Below are positions 1-5,580 of a stretch of 8,565 nucleotides of DNA, piece by piece. The translations under genes were made by a program, and so were the position numbers. Source of the stretch: JBFMFE01 sp040752295 (GTDB taxonomy: Bacteria; UBP15; UBA6099; JBFMBQ01). The notes below the pieces were generated by a model that saw only the letters and a list, made by a program, of their open reading frames with translations, did not search any database and had not been told where the DNA came from. Location: the NCBI GenBank assembly GCA_040752295.1, contig JBFMFE010000035.1, forward strand, positions 1-8,565. The letters are read 5' to 3'. Numbering within the stretch: the first letter of the stretch is position 1; each line of letters starts with the position of its first letter.

Positions 1-1221
1 TGTGCTGGCCGTGAGGTTGGTGACGGGACCCGCCGCCTGGAAGTCTGTGGTGATGGTGTTTTTGGCGGAGCGGCGGAAATTGAATCCCGTTACGAACTTG
101 AACGGTACGATGTTGAGCTGGAGGTTCAGGGTGTCGGTGTTGATCCGTGTGGCGTCCATCTTGTGCGCGGTTGAGACGTTGTCGGAAAAGGACTTGTAAA
201 TCGAGGTGTTGAGAGCGAGTGTGGCGAAGGCTTTGTAGCGCGTTGAGAGCGTGTGGTTGCGGGTGTCGGAGCGCAGTTCGAGGACGGAGCCGACGCCGCT
301 GGAGATGGTTCTGCGGTCTATGTCGTACCTTGAGATGACGGAAGTGAAGCGCGAGCCGACGAAGGCGGTGGTTTCCGGCAGGAGGACGGAGAAGACGAGG
401 TTTTCGGTTGTGGATTCGCTCAGTGAGGTGCCGTTGATGTTGCGTGGTCCGTCGGTGAGCGAGTAGAGCTTGCCGTAGCGGTAGGAGATGTTCGGATAGC
501 GGCTCGTTGAGAAGGCGACCGAGGAGATGGAGTTGGTGGTCTTGAGCGTGAGGTCGCCGGTGAGGTTGTGGTGGAGGTTGTTGTGGTAGTCGTCGTAGAA
601 GGTGGCGAAGTTCCAGCGCTTGGAGGGGACGTACTTGAACGTCATGTAGGAGCCTTCACGGTCTTTTTCGATGAAGGTTCCGAGCGTGGTGGGATTGAAG
701 TTGGGACCAACGTTGCGGCGTCCCGCCGTGAGTTCGAACGGGGGTTTTGAGTATTTTCCATGGAACTTCGTGGCGGAGTCCCTGCCGGAGAATGAACCCG
801 CGCCGAATTCGCCGTGTTTGTCGGTGGCGATCTCGGAGTAGATGGAGAATCGCGGGTTATACGTGTAGTCGGTGGTGAGGCTGACGATCCTGTCGGTTCT
901 GGGGACGCTCGAGCCGCCGCCGAGTTCGCGCGAGGTGAGGGCGATGAGCTTGGAAGAATAAGAGGGCTTTTTGGGGAATTCGAAGATCGCCCCGTGGGTG
1001 AACCGTTTGTTCCGTTCGTTGTGGGGTTCCTGCGAGCGCCCCGTGAAAGCCGTCAGCTTGCCCCTGGGCGTGACCTGGACGTTCTTCATGCCCCTCATAA
1101 GCACGCCGGAGATGGTGTACTCGCTGTATTCGGCGACGCTCGTCGTGAAGTCGCCGAGGGTGATGTTCTTGCTTGCGTCAATGAACTTAAGGTAGCCGCG
1201 GTCGTTGGCTCTGCCGGTGAT
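1..1221 (-). pseudogene. In-frame continuation of an outer-membrane beta-barrel protein beyond a TAA stop; runs off the left edge
   Basis: Directly after the TAA at 1224-1222, the same frame stays open for 407 codons to the window edge; I read every codon and found no other stop. The translation looks like an outer-membrane barrel: alternating polar and aromatic strands, frequent Tyr/Phe/Asn/Thr/Ser, and short turns. Early on it carries a LGDF...EYTISGVLMRG segment and then a FTGRS segment, a pattern I associate with large surface barrels of Gram-negative bacteria. It has no signal peptide of its own. The first in-frame ATGs are at 1098 and 1089, about 40 codons in, and neither has a clear Shine-Dalgarno. 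It therefore reads as the second half of the gene starting at 1941, not as an independent gene. Causes could be nonsense mutation, an assembly error, or less likely readthrough. The barrel assignment is from composition only. Confidence 0.7.
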
Positions 1222-1224
1222 TTA
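1222..1224 (-). other. In-frame TAA interrupting an otherwise continuous reading frame
   Basis: The codon order is ATC GAG TAA ATC ACC. There is no phase shift: coding on both sides is in one frame and similar in style. Changing one base would restore a sense codon (CAA, GAA or AAA among others). The six other gene ends in the window use TGA (five) or TAG (one), so this is the only TAA acting as a gene end. Confidence 0.85.
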
Positions 1225-1941
1225 CTCGATTGAGCGGTCGAAGTGCCCGGTGAGCGTCTTTCCGTAGGCTTTGTGGGTGAAGTCGAAAATCTGCGTGAAA
1301 ATGGGGCTTTCCTTGTACTTTATGTCGGTGGAAGGATAGCTTGTGCCGCGCGCGGCGTTGTTGAAGAACACGTTGCCGGCTTTCAGCGTGAGCTTGCCGG
1401 AGGTTGACACGACCGGTTCGAGGGGTACTTTCACAGGCGGGGCGGCGACCCTCGGTTTCGCGACCACGCTGAAGAACCATTCGAGAGTCGGCTGCGCGGT
1501 TCCCTCGATGTCCGAGTACGTTACGCGGACGTTGTGCACTCCGATGGCGAGGGGGACGGGCGGCGTGTAGAAGATGTACTCGATGCTCACCTGCGTCTCG
1601 CCCGTCACGTCGTTTCCGTCGAAGAACAGGCGTATGCTCCCGTGCGAGATCGGCGGGTCGAGCGTGGGGAGCTTTATGCCGATCATGGGCTGGCGGTCAA
1701 CTATCTCCTCGCCGGGAAGGGGGTTGAGTATGTTTCCGCCGACGGCGCTTTCCTCGGCTGCCTGAACCTTCTGCGCGACGGCGACGGGCGCGGCTTCTCC
1801 TGCTGCATTCCCGTGGAACGCGGCGACGACCGCGAGAGGCTGAACCGCGGCGGCGCCCGCCTTGCCCCCGCTTTCGGAGAAGGCGGCGCCGTAAAGAACC
1901 GCGGAAACGAAAAACACAAGCAAAATTCGGACTTCCTTCAT
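1222..1941 (-). CDS. Secreted protein with Ig-like domain; N-terminal half of an interrupted outer-membrane protein
   Basis: A 239-residue product. Residues 1-20 form a signal peptide (MKEVR n-region, hydrophobic core). Residues 21-67 are an Ala-rich linker. Residues 68-160 look like an Ig-like beta-sandwich: NPLPGEEIVDRQPMIGI, an LFFDGNDVT turn, YTPPVPLAIGVHNVRVTYSD, and a closing WFFSVV strand. From about 180 the text becomes strand-rich and leads towards a barrel. The ATG at 1941 is well supported by GAGGTGAGG just upstream. A sigma-70-like promoter lies about 35 bases before the start. The frame ends at a TAA but continues open beyond it, so the 239-residue product is probably a truncation of a protein of at least 646 residues. 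I infer a cell-surface or outer-membrane role; no specific function can be assigned. Confidence 0.75.
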   Translation of the reverse strand: MKEVRILLVFFVSAVLYGAAFSESGGKAGAAAVQPLAVVAAFHGNAAGEAAPVAVAQKVQAAEESAVGGNILNPLPGEEIVDRQPMIGIKLPTLDPPISHGSIRLFFDGNDVTGETQVSIEYIFYTPPVPLAIGVHNVRVTYSDIEGTAQPTLEWFFSVVAKPRVAAPPVKVPLEPVVSTSGKLTLKAGNVFFNNAARGTSYPSTDIKYKESPIFTQIFDFTHKAYGKTLTGHFDRSIE

Positions 1942-1974
1942 AACCTCACCTCAATCATCTCATAGGTTTTCACG

Positions 1975-2004
1975 ATTATATATTTCCGTTTATACGGCAA
2001 TCAA
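1975..2004 (-). promoter_or_regulatory. Sigma-70-like promoter for the Ig-like/barrel gene
   Basis: On the minus strand, TTGATT (2004-1999) is followed after 18 bases by a perfect TATAAT (1980-1975) in an A+T-rich stretch. Transcription would start near 1968 and leave a leader of about 26 bases carrying the GAGGTGAGG ribosome site. Spacing and -10 match are good; the -35 is moderate. An ECF-type promoter was not seen here. Confidence 0.5.
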
Positions 2005-2065
2005 TATCTTAAGGAAAAAAAATTTCGGAATTCAAAGGCAGTTTTTTCGGTGCATGGTTTAAACC

Positions 2066-2114
2066 GGGGATCAGGGGATCAGCGGGATCAGGGGATCAAG
2101 AGGTCGGGGGATCA
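2066..2114. repeat. Intergenic GGGGATCA short tandem repeats
   Basis: GGGGATCA occurs at 2066-2073, 2074-2081, 2091-2098 and 2107-2114, with a variant GCGGGATCA at 2082-2090. The array lies in the 259-bp gap between the ECF sigma gene and the Ig-like/barrel gene. ACCGGGG occurs just before it and again just after. No coding sense or hairpin is evident. It resembles the short tandem repeats found between genes in some large bacterial genomes. Confidence 0.75.
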
Positions 2115-2200
2115 GTGAACCGGGGGGCATGATGCAATAACTGAGCGGTTGCAATACCGGAAAGTTGAAAAGGTTTCATCTGGGAAAATAAAGTTGGGGT

Positions 2201-2764
2201 TCAAGCCGAAAGCGCGAGCGTCCTGTCCCTTCCGCCGCGTATCCTGTCCCTCAGGAACCTGCGCGCACGGAAAATGCGCGACTTTATCGTTCCGACCGGC
2301 AGGGCGAGCCTGTCGGCGATTTCCTCGTAGGCGTAACCCTCGAAATGGTAGAGGGAAAACGGGATTCTGAACGACTCCGGAATCGAGTAAAGGGCTTCGG
2401 TGATTTTCCTGTCCACGTGGCTGAAAAAGAACACCTTTTCGGGGTTGTCGGTGAGGGAAGCGTCGTCGGCGCCCGCGGGGTCGTAGATGACGTTGTCCAT
2501 GTGACCGGACGAAAAATCGCCCGCGAGTTCGTCGTGTTTCCTGTTGTGGTTGTTTATCTGCGTGTTGAGCATGATCCTTCCGATCCACGCGCGGAAGTTC
2601 GTACCCGGCTCGAAGCCGTCCCTTCCGACGTAAGCCTTCATGAGGGTGTCCTGAAGAAGGTCCTCGGCGTCCTCTCGCTTTCGCGTGAGACCCACCGCTC
2701 TCGCCCACAGAAAATCCTTTTCCCGCTCCATGAGAGACACCATGTCTTCCCGTCCGTCGTTCAT
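2201..2764 (-). CDS. ECF-family RNA polymerase sigma factor (RpoE-like)
   Basis: A 187-residue sigma factor that should direct RNA polymerase to a dedicated promoter set. Region 2 spans about residues 14-76 (DAEDLLQDTLMKAY, then FRAWIGRIMLNTQINNHNRK, the core-binding and -10 recognition part). A variable linker follows (77-120). Region 4 is about 125-176 (IPESFRIPFSLYHFEGYAYEEIA, then LPVGTIKSRIFRARRFL, the -35 helix-turn-helix). Length is normal for an ECF sigma. The frame extends upstream to a GTG at 2827, but I chose the ATG at 2764 because GGGGAGGT sits six bases before it and the preceding 21 residues do not look like sigma sequence. The 69-residue gene lies 53 bases upstream, probably on the same sigma-54-driven transcript. 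No anti-sigma gene with a zinc-binding HxxxCxxC motif or membrane segment is visible nearby. Confidence 0.9.
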   Translation of the reverse strand: MNDGREDMVSLMEREKDFLWARAVGLTRKREDAEDLLQDTLMKAYVGRDGFEPGTNFRAWIGRIMLNTQINNHNRKHDELAGDFSSGHMDNVIYDPAGADDASLTDNPEKVFFFSHVDRKITEALYSIPESFRIPFSLYHFEGYAYEEIADRLALPVGTIKSRIFRARRFLRDRIRGGRDRTLALSA

Positions 2765-2770
2765 CGTGTC

Positions 2771-2778
2771 ACCTCCCC
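2771..2778 (-). promoter_or_regulatory. Shine-Dalgarno deciding the ECF sigma start
   Basis: GGGGAGGT on the minus strand lies six bases upstream of the ATG at 2764. It is one of the strongest ribosome sites in the window and favours this start over the in-frame GTG at 2827. Confidence 0.75.
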
Positions 2779-2817
2779 AACTTTCATCCGTCCGGTTTCC
2801 GGAACCGTTGGTCGGCA

Positions 2818-3027
2818 TCATCCCCACTTTCCGCTGTCCTGATGCTTTTTTTTCTCCTTCTCTGCCTGCTCTTTGATCCTGTAAGCGCTGTCCCTGATGA
2901 CGCCGTAAAGCACGCCGCAGCTGTCGTCGTCTCTCGCCTCGTCGCCCTCATCCGCAAGGATCATCAGTTCGCGGGCGAGACCGAGCGCCTTTTGAATTTT
3001 TTCGTTGCACGGTTTGAGTTTTTCCAT
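2818..3027 (-). CDS. Small conserved-looking helical protein of unknown function
   Basis: A 69-residue, highly charged protein that I do not recognise as a named family. It appears almost fully helical: an amphipathic N-terminal part (residues 8-30, ending LMILADEGDE), a central ARDDDSCGVLYGVIRDSAY segment, and a Lys/Glu-rich tail ending KWG. It has two cysteines (Cys7, Cys37) but no zinc-finger spacing, signal peptide or membrane segment, so it is probably cytoplasmic. The case for a real gene is positional: its ATG lies about 25 bases from the predicted start of a sigma-54 promoter, and its end is 53 bases from the ECF sigma start. It could modulate that sigma factor or the upstream activator, but that is speculation. 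The ribosome site is weak (GGCGG abutting the ATG). Confidence 0.7.
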   Translation of the reverse strand: MEKLKPCNEKIQKALGLARELMILADEGDEARDDDSCGVLYGVIRDSAYRIKEQAEKEKKKHQDSGKWG

Positions 3028-3063
3028 CCGCCGTGCCGCTCTTTAACGTTTGAATGCTGATGG

Positions 3064-3077
3064 GCAAGAACCGTGCC
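3064..3077 (-). promoter_or_regulatory. Sigma-54 (-24/-12) promoter
   Basis: The minus strand reads GGCACGGTTCTTGC, which matches the GGCACG-N4-TTGC core of the RpoN consensus exactly, including spacing; only the base before GG (C instead of T) departs from the extended consensus. Transcription should start near 3052, about 25 bases before the 69-residue gene's ATG. A sigma-54 activator gene ends about 280 bases upstream, with dyads in between, the usual layout for RpoN promoters with upstream activator sites. Confidence 0.75.
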
Positions 3078-3167
3078 GAGCAGTGCTGGGACGTGGATTG
3101 CGGAAAAAACGAGGTTTACAAAAGGGCTTTTTTATTCTTTTGCAGTTGTATTGCCCTGAGCGCCGAG

Positions 3168-3196
3168 TGTCTCGTTTTGTACCAAATAATGAGACG
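3168..3196. promoter_or_regulatory. Imperfect dyad 1, candidate activator site
   Basis: GTCTC (3169-3173) and GAGAC (3191-3195) form an inverted repeat, and the match continues imperfectly inward (9 of 12 positions). Its right half CAAATAATGAGAC equals that of the dyad at 3287-3307 except for one base. It lies about 115-145 bases upstream of the predicted sigma-54 start, a typical distance for an activator site. Confidence 0.45.
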
Positions 3197-3286
3197 CTCG
3201 CTATGATAAAGGATTTCGCGATTGATGAATGTTTAAAAAATGAGTTTTTGAAGGGATATTTTCAAGGGGGACAAAAGAGGGGGGTG

Positions 3287-3307
3287 TGTATCACAAATAA
3301 TGATACA
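3287..3307. promoter_or_regulatory. Perfect dyad 2, candidate activator site
   Basis: TGTATCA (3287-3293) and TGATACA (3301-3307) are perfect 7-base inverted arms around a 7-base spacer. The site lies between the activator's stop codon and the sigma-54 promoter and is the best single candidate for the activator's Fis-type helix-turn-helix. Confidence 0.55.
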
Positions 3308-3311
3308 TATC

Positions 3312-3325
3312 TGTTTCGTGAAACA
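3312..3325. promoter_or_regulatory. Perfect dyad 3, candidate activator site
   Basis: TGTTTC (3312-3317) and GAAACA (3320-3325) are perfect 6-base inverted arms separated by GT. The arms fit the same TGTNTC/GANACA pattern as the two neighbouring dyads. It starts only four bases from dyad 2. Confidence 0.45.
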
Positions 3326-3354
3326 TTTTTGATGCAGGCAAGGCGGACGATACG

Positions 3355-5100
3355 TCAAGCATCGTTGTTCCGCCTCGAGAGGTGCCTGTAGAGGGTGGCT
3401 CTGCCCACGCCGAGGATTTTTGCCGCTTTCGCCTTATTTCCTCCCGATTTTTCGAGCGCGTCGCGGACACGGTCGCCGGTCAGTTTGAAGCGCGGTCCCT
3501 GTTTTTTTCCGAGGACGACGCGCCGTCCGATGACGATTTCGGGCGGCAGGTGTTCCGGTTTTATGACTCCTTCCCTGCATTTGACGAGGGCGTATTGTAC
3601 GGCGTTCTGGAGCTGGCGGACGTTACCCGGCCAGTGGTAGTCCATGAGTACGGAAACGGCGTCGCGCGAGAACACGACACTGTCCGCGCCGCCGCCTTCG
3701 GCGGCTTTCATGAGAAAATGCTCGGCGAGGAGCGGGACGTCGCCGCGTCTTTCGCGCAGCGGGGGTATGGTGACGGGGACGACGCAGAGGCGGTAGAAGA
3801 GGTCCTGGCGGAAGGCGCCGTCGGCGACGAGGCGCATGAGGTCGCGGTTGGTGGCGCTGATGACCCTGACGTTGACTTTTATGGTGTTGTCGCCGCCGAC
3901 GCGTTCGAAGGTTCCTTCCTGAAGGACGCGGAGGAGTTTGACCTGAATCGCGGGTGAGAGTTCGCCTACTTCGTCGAGGAAGATTGTGCCTCCGTCGGCG
4001 AGTTCGAAGCGGCCTTTTTTGTCCCTGACGGCACCGGTGAAGGCGCCCCTGACGTGACCGAAGAGTTCGCTTTCGATGATACCCTCGGGGAGAGCGGCGC
4101 AGTTGACGGGGACGAAGAGCGCGCCGGCGCGGCGGCTCTCGCCGTGGACGGCGGCGGCGACGAGTTCCTTTCCGGTTCCGGTCTCGCCCTGTATGAGCAC
4201 AGGCACGTCGGTGTCGGCGACCTCGGCGATGAGCGCGAAGACCTCCTGCATTTTCGCATCGCTTCCGATGATGCCCGCGAACCGCCTGGTTCTGCCGAGT
4301 TCCTTTTCGAGTTCGAGCAGTCTGGTGACGTCCCTGAAAGAGGCGATGACGCCCATCGGCGCGCCGTCGCCGCCGATCATGGGAACGACGGACATCTCAA
4401 CGCGGCGGGTCTCGCCGTCCCTGGTCACGAGGTTCAGGGAGTACGCCGCGCACGCCGCCCCGGGGATGCCGTCCCTGAACCTGCATTTTTCGGCGCACAG
4501 TCCGCCGGGGAAGACCTCCCGGCAGTCGCGCCCGAGGACCTCGGAGGCGGCGAAGCCGGTTATCCTTTCGGCAGCGCTGTTGAAATGTACGATTGTGCGC
4601 TGGTTGTCGTGGACGATGATGCCGTCGGTGAGGTTGTCGAGTACGGCTTTGAAGCTGCGTTTCATCGAGGCGAGGGCTGCAAAGTAGCCGCGGTTGAAGA
4701 AATCGTCAACGAGGGCGCGGATGCGGTCGCGCGAGCGTCGGAACGCCTCCAGTCTCTCGTTTTCCGAGCCGGACGCCGCCGCCGGGTCGGGAAGGTTCCA
4801 GTGTATGGAGGCGTTCGCGCCGGGTACGACGGGGCAGACCTGTCTTGCGTGGTCGCAGAGCGTGACGACGACGTCGAAGCGGCGCGTGGGGAGCGCGGCG
4901 AGGTCCTTCGAGACGTGGGACGATATGTCGAACCCGATTTCAGCCATCGCCTTCACGGCGAGGGGGTTGACGCCGGCGGGCGCGATTCCGGCGCTGAAGA
5001 CCTCAACGCCGCGGGGCGCCTGTGCGCGGGCGAAGGCTTCCGCCATCTGGCTGCGTGCGGAATTCCCGGTGCAGAGAAAGAGTATCTTATCGGTTTCCAT
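3355..5100 (-). CDS. Arsenate reductase (ArsC)-PAS-sigma-54 activator fusion protein
   Basis: A 581-residue cytoplasmic regulator in four parts. Residues 1-135 are a complete low-molecular-weight-phosphatase-type arsenate reductase: P-loop CTGNSAR (Cys10, Arg16), redox Cys82 and Cys89, and acid Asp105 in LPDPA; by the numbering of the classical thioredoxin-coupled enzyme all these sit at expected places. Residues about 147-262 are a PAS domain with Cys193, Cys202, Cys206 and Cys217. A short helix (263-273) leads to a sigma-54 AAA+ domain: Walker A GETGTGKE (305-312), GAFTGA loop (352-357), Walker B FLDE (374-377), arginine region FRQDLFYR (430-437) and GNVRQL (492-497). A Fis-type helix-turn-helix closes it (about 554-575). 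Every key motif is intact, so it should activate RpoN promoters. The start is fixed because the P-loop begins nine residues in, yet no Shine-Dalgarno precedes it. The usual free-standing activator has a receiver, GAF or PAS sensor; ArsC as input is the odd part. Arsenate/arsenite sensing is inference. Confidence 0.9.
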   Translation of the reverse strand: METDKILFLCTGNSARSQMAEAFARAQAPRGVEVFSAGIAPAGVNPLAVKAMAEIGFDISSHVSKDLAALPTRRFDVVVTLCDHARQVCPVVPGANASIHWNLPDPAAASGSENERLEAFRRSRDRIRALVDDFFNRGYFAALASMKRSFKAVLDNLTDGIIVHDNQRTIVHFNSAAERITGFAASEVLGRDCREVFPGGLCAEKCRFRDGIPGAACAAYSLNLVTRDGETRRVEMSVVPMIGGDGAPMGVIASFRDVTRLLELEKELGRTRRFAGIIGSDAKMQEVFALIAEVADTDVPVLIQGETGTGKELVAAAVHGESRRAGALFVPVNCAALPEGIIESELFGHVRGAFTGAVRDKKGRFELADGGTIFLDEVGELSPAIQVKLLRVLQEGTFERVGGDNTIKVNVRVISATNRDLMRLVADGAFRQDLFYRLCVVPVTIPPLRERRGDVPLLAEHFLMKAAEGGGADSVVFSRDAVSVLMDYHWPGNVRQLQNAVQYALVKCREGVIKPEHLPPEIVIGRRVVLGKKQGPRFKLTGDRVRDALEKSGGNKAKAAKILGVGRATLYRHLSRRNNDA

Positions 5101-5110
5101 ATACTAAAAA

Positions 5111-5145
5111 AGTAGAGAGTAGAAGGTAGATAGTAGACAGGGGAA
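5111..5145 (+). repeat. Left 35-bp inverted-repeat arm made of AGTAGAN heptamers
   Basis: Five consecutive 7-base units read AGTAGAG, AGTAGAA, GGTAGAT, AGTAGAC, AGGGGAA. The arm matches the inverted copy at 5526-5560 at 30 of 35 positions, and two of the five differences would be G-U pairs in RNA. It ends two bases from the stop of the enclosed gene and begins ten bases from the start codon of the ArsC-PAS-sigma-54 gene. Confidence 0.85.
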
Positions 5146-5147
5146 GA

Positions 5148-5513
5148 CTATTTCAGCGATTCGATTAAACCATATAGCATCCTGTTTATCTCTTCGATGT
5201 TCGAGCGCAATTCATCATTTGTTTTCGAGCAGCCGAGGTCTTCTGCGAGGATAAGATAGTATCTGACTTCCTCCAGGGAGCCTTGTGCAATGTTGTAAAA
5301 GTTTGCCTTGTCCTTTTTCCCTTTTTTGCGGAAGCCCTCGGCGATATTTGCGGGAACGGACACCGCCGCTCTACGCATCTGGCGGACAAGCCCGAATTTT
5401 TCCTCGGAGGGAAACGTTTTAGTTATTCTGTATATTTCCAACACAACGCCATGACTTCTCCGCCACACGCTCAAATCGGTAAAATCCTTTATCTTCGCCA
5501 CATCAACCACCAT
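5148..5513 (-). CDS. Four-helix-bundle protein of the S23/IVP (23S rRNA intervening-sequence) family
   Basis: A 121-residue protein of normal family length. Family hallmarks are clear: KDFTDLSVW (residues 9-17), FPSEEKFGL (34-42), the signature QMRRAAVSVPANIAEG (45-60), and FYNIAQGSLEE (72-82), followed by a last helix. It is cytoplasmic with no membrane segments. Members occur inside 23S rRNA insertions and scattered in genomes; the diversity-generating-retroelement accessory protein Avd has the same fold. Their general function is not settled; nucleic-acid binding is suggested by the basic bundle surface. No reverse transcriptase or rRNA is in this window. The start is the ATG at 5513, which gives the usual short N-terminus, but its ribosome site is poor; the GTG at codon 2 or 5 is possible. 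It lies tightly between inverted heptamer repeats. Confidence 0.9.
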   Translation of the reverse strand: MVVDVAKIKDFTDLSVWRRSHGVVLEIYRITKTFPSEEKFGLVRQMRRAAVSVPANIAEGFRKKGKKDKANFYNIAQGSLEEVRYYLILAEDLGCSKTNDELRSNIEEINRMLYGLIESLK

Positions 5514-5525
5514 AAGAACTTGTAT

Positions 5526-5560
5526 TTTCCCTATCTACTCTCTACTTTCTACTATCTACT
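5526..5560 (-). repeat. Right 35-bp inverted-repeat arm made of AGTAGAN heptamers
   Basis: On the minus strand five units read AGTAGAT, AGTAGAA, AGTAGAG, AGTAGAT, AGGGAAA. It is the inverted partner of the arm at 5111-5145, lies 12 bases before the enclosed gene's ATG and 20 bases beyond the stop of the PorV-like gene. Confidence 0.85.
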
Positions 5561-5580
5561 GATTTTAAAAAAATTGGTGT

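Larger units (their letters stand above)
3028..3354. other. 327-bp regulatory intergenic region
   Basis: This gap separates the end of the ArsC-PAS-sigma-54 activator from the 69-residue gene. It is clearly richer in A+T than its neighbours. It holds the -24/-12 promoter near its downstream end and three inverted repeats further upstream. An A/T-tract with CAAAAG and CTTTTG arms (3119-3124, 3137-3142) lies between them; it could bend DNA or be a remnant terminator, but I see no confident terminator and no good IHF match. A plus-strand frame through it is not convincing as a gene. Confidence 0.65.
5111..5560 (-). mobile_element. Candidate compact IVP/S23 element with heptamer inverted ends
   Basis: The 450-bp block consists almost only of a four-helix-bundle gene and two inward-facing arms; gene and arms are separated by 2 and 12 bases. 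Each arm has four AGTAGAN units followed inward by AGGGRAA. Such an arrangement could be a non-autonomous mobile unit, or an RNA intervening sequence folding into a long stem like those inserted in some 23S rRNAs, where this protein family was first found. Clean target-site duplication is not seen; TAAAAA occurs on both sides but not flush with the right arm. No transposase is present. Mobility is inferred from structure alone. Confidence 0.4.

Noticed and set aside
2066..2114. CRISPR array
   Set aside because: Units are only eight bases and mostly adjacent, without spacers of regular length.
2765..2827. Extended N-terminus of the ECF sigma factor from a GTG
   Set aside because: The ATG at 2764 has a strong Shine-Dalgarno, and the extra 21 residues do not resemble sigma region 2 or its usual leader.
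3119..3142. Hairpin CAAAAG...CTTTTG as a terminator
   Set aside because: The arms are short and A/T-only, without a G+C stem followed by a T-run in a position that would serve the activator gene.
3050..3391. Plus-strand open frame of 113 codons through the regulatory gap
   Set aside because: It has no ribosome site or recognisable domain, runs over the sigma-54 promoter and dyads, and ends inside the activator gene.
4054..5115. Plus-strand open frame of 353 codons
   Set aside because: It is antisense to the ArsC-PAS-sigma-54 gene, whose translation carries many exact motifs; the plus-strand product has none.
5148..5513. Part of a diversity-generating retroelement or an rRNA insertion
   Set aside because: The fold family fits, but no reverse transcriptase, template repeat or rRNA sequence is present in the window.
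5105..5573. Target-site duplication (TAAAAA) around the 450-bp block
   Set aside because: The right copy is not flush with the arm and both lie in A-runs, so chance is likely.
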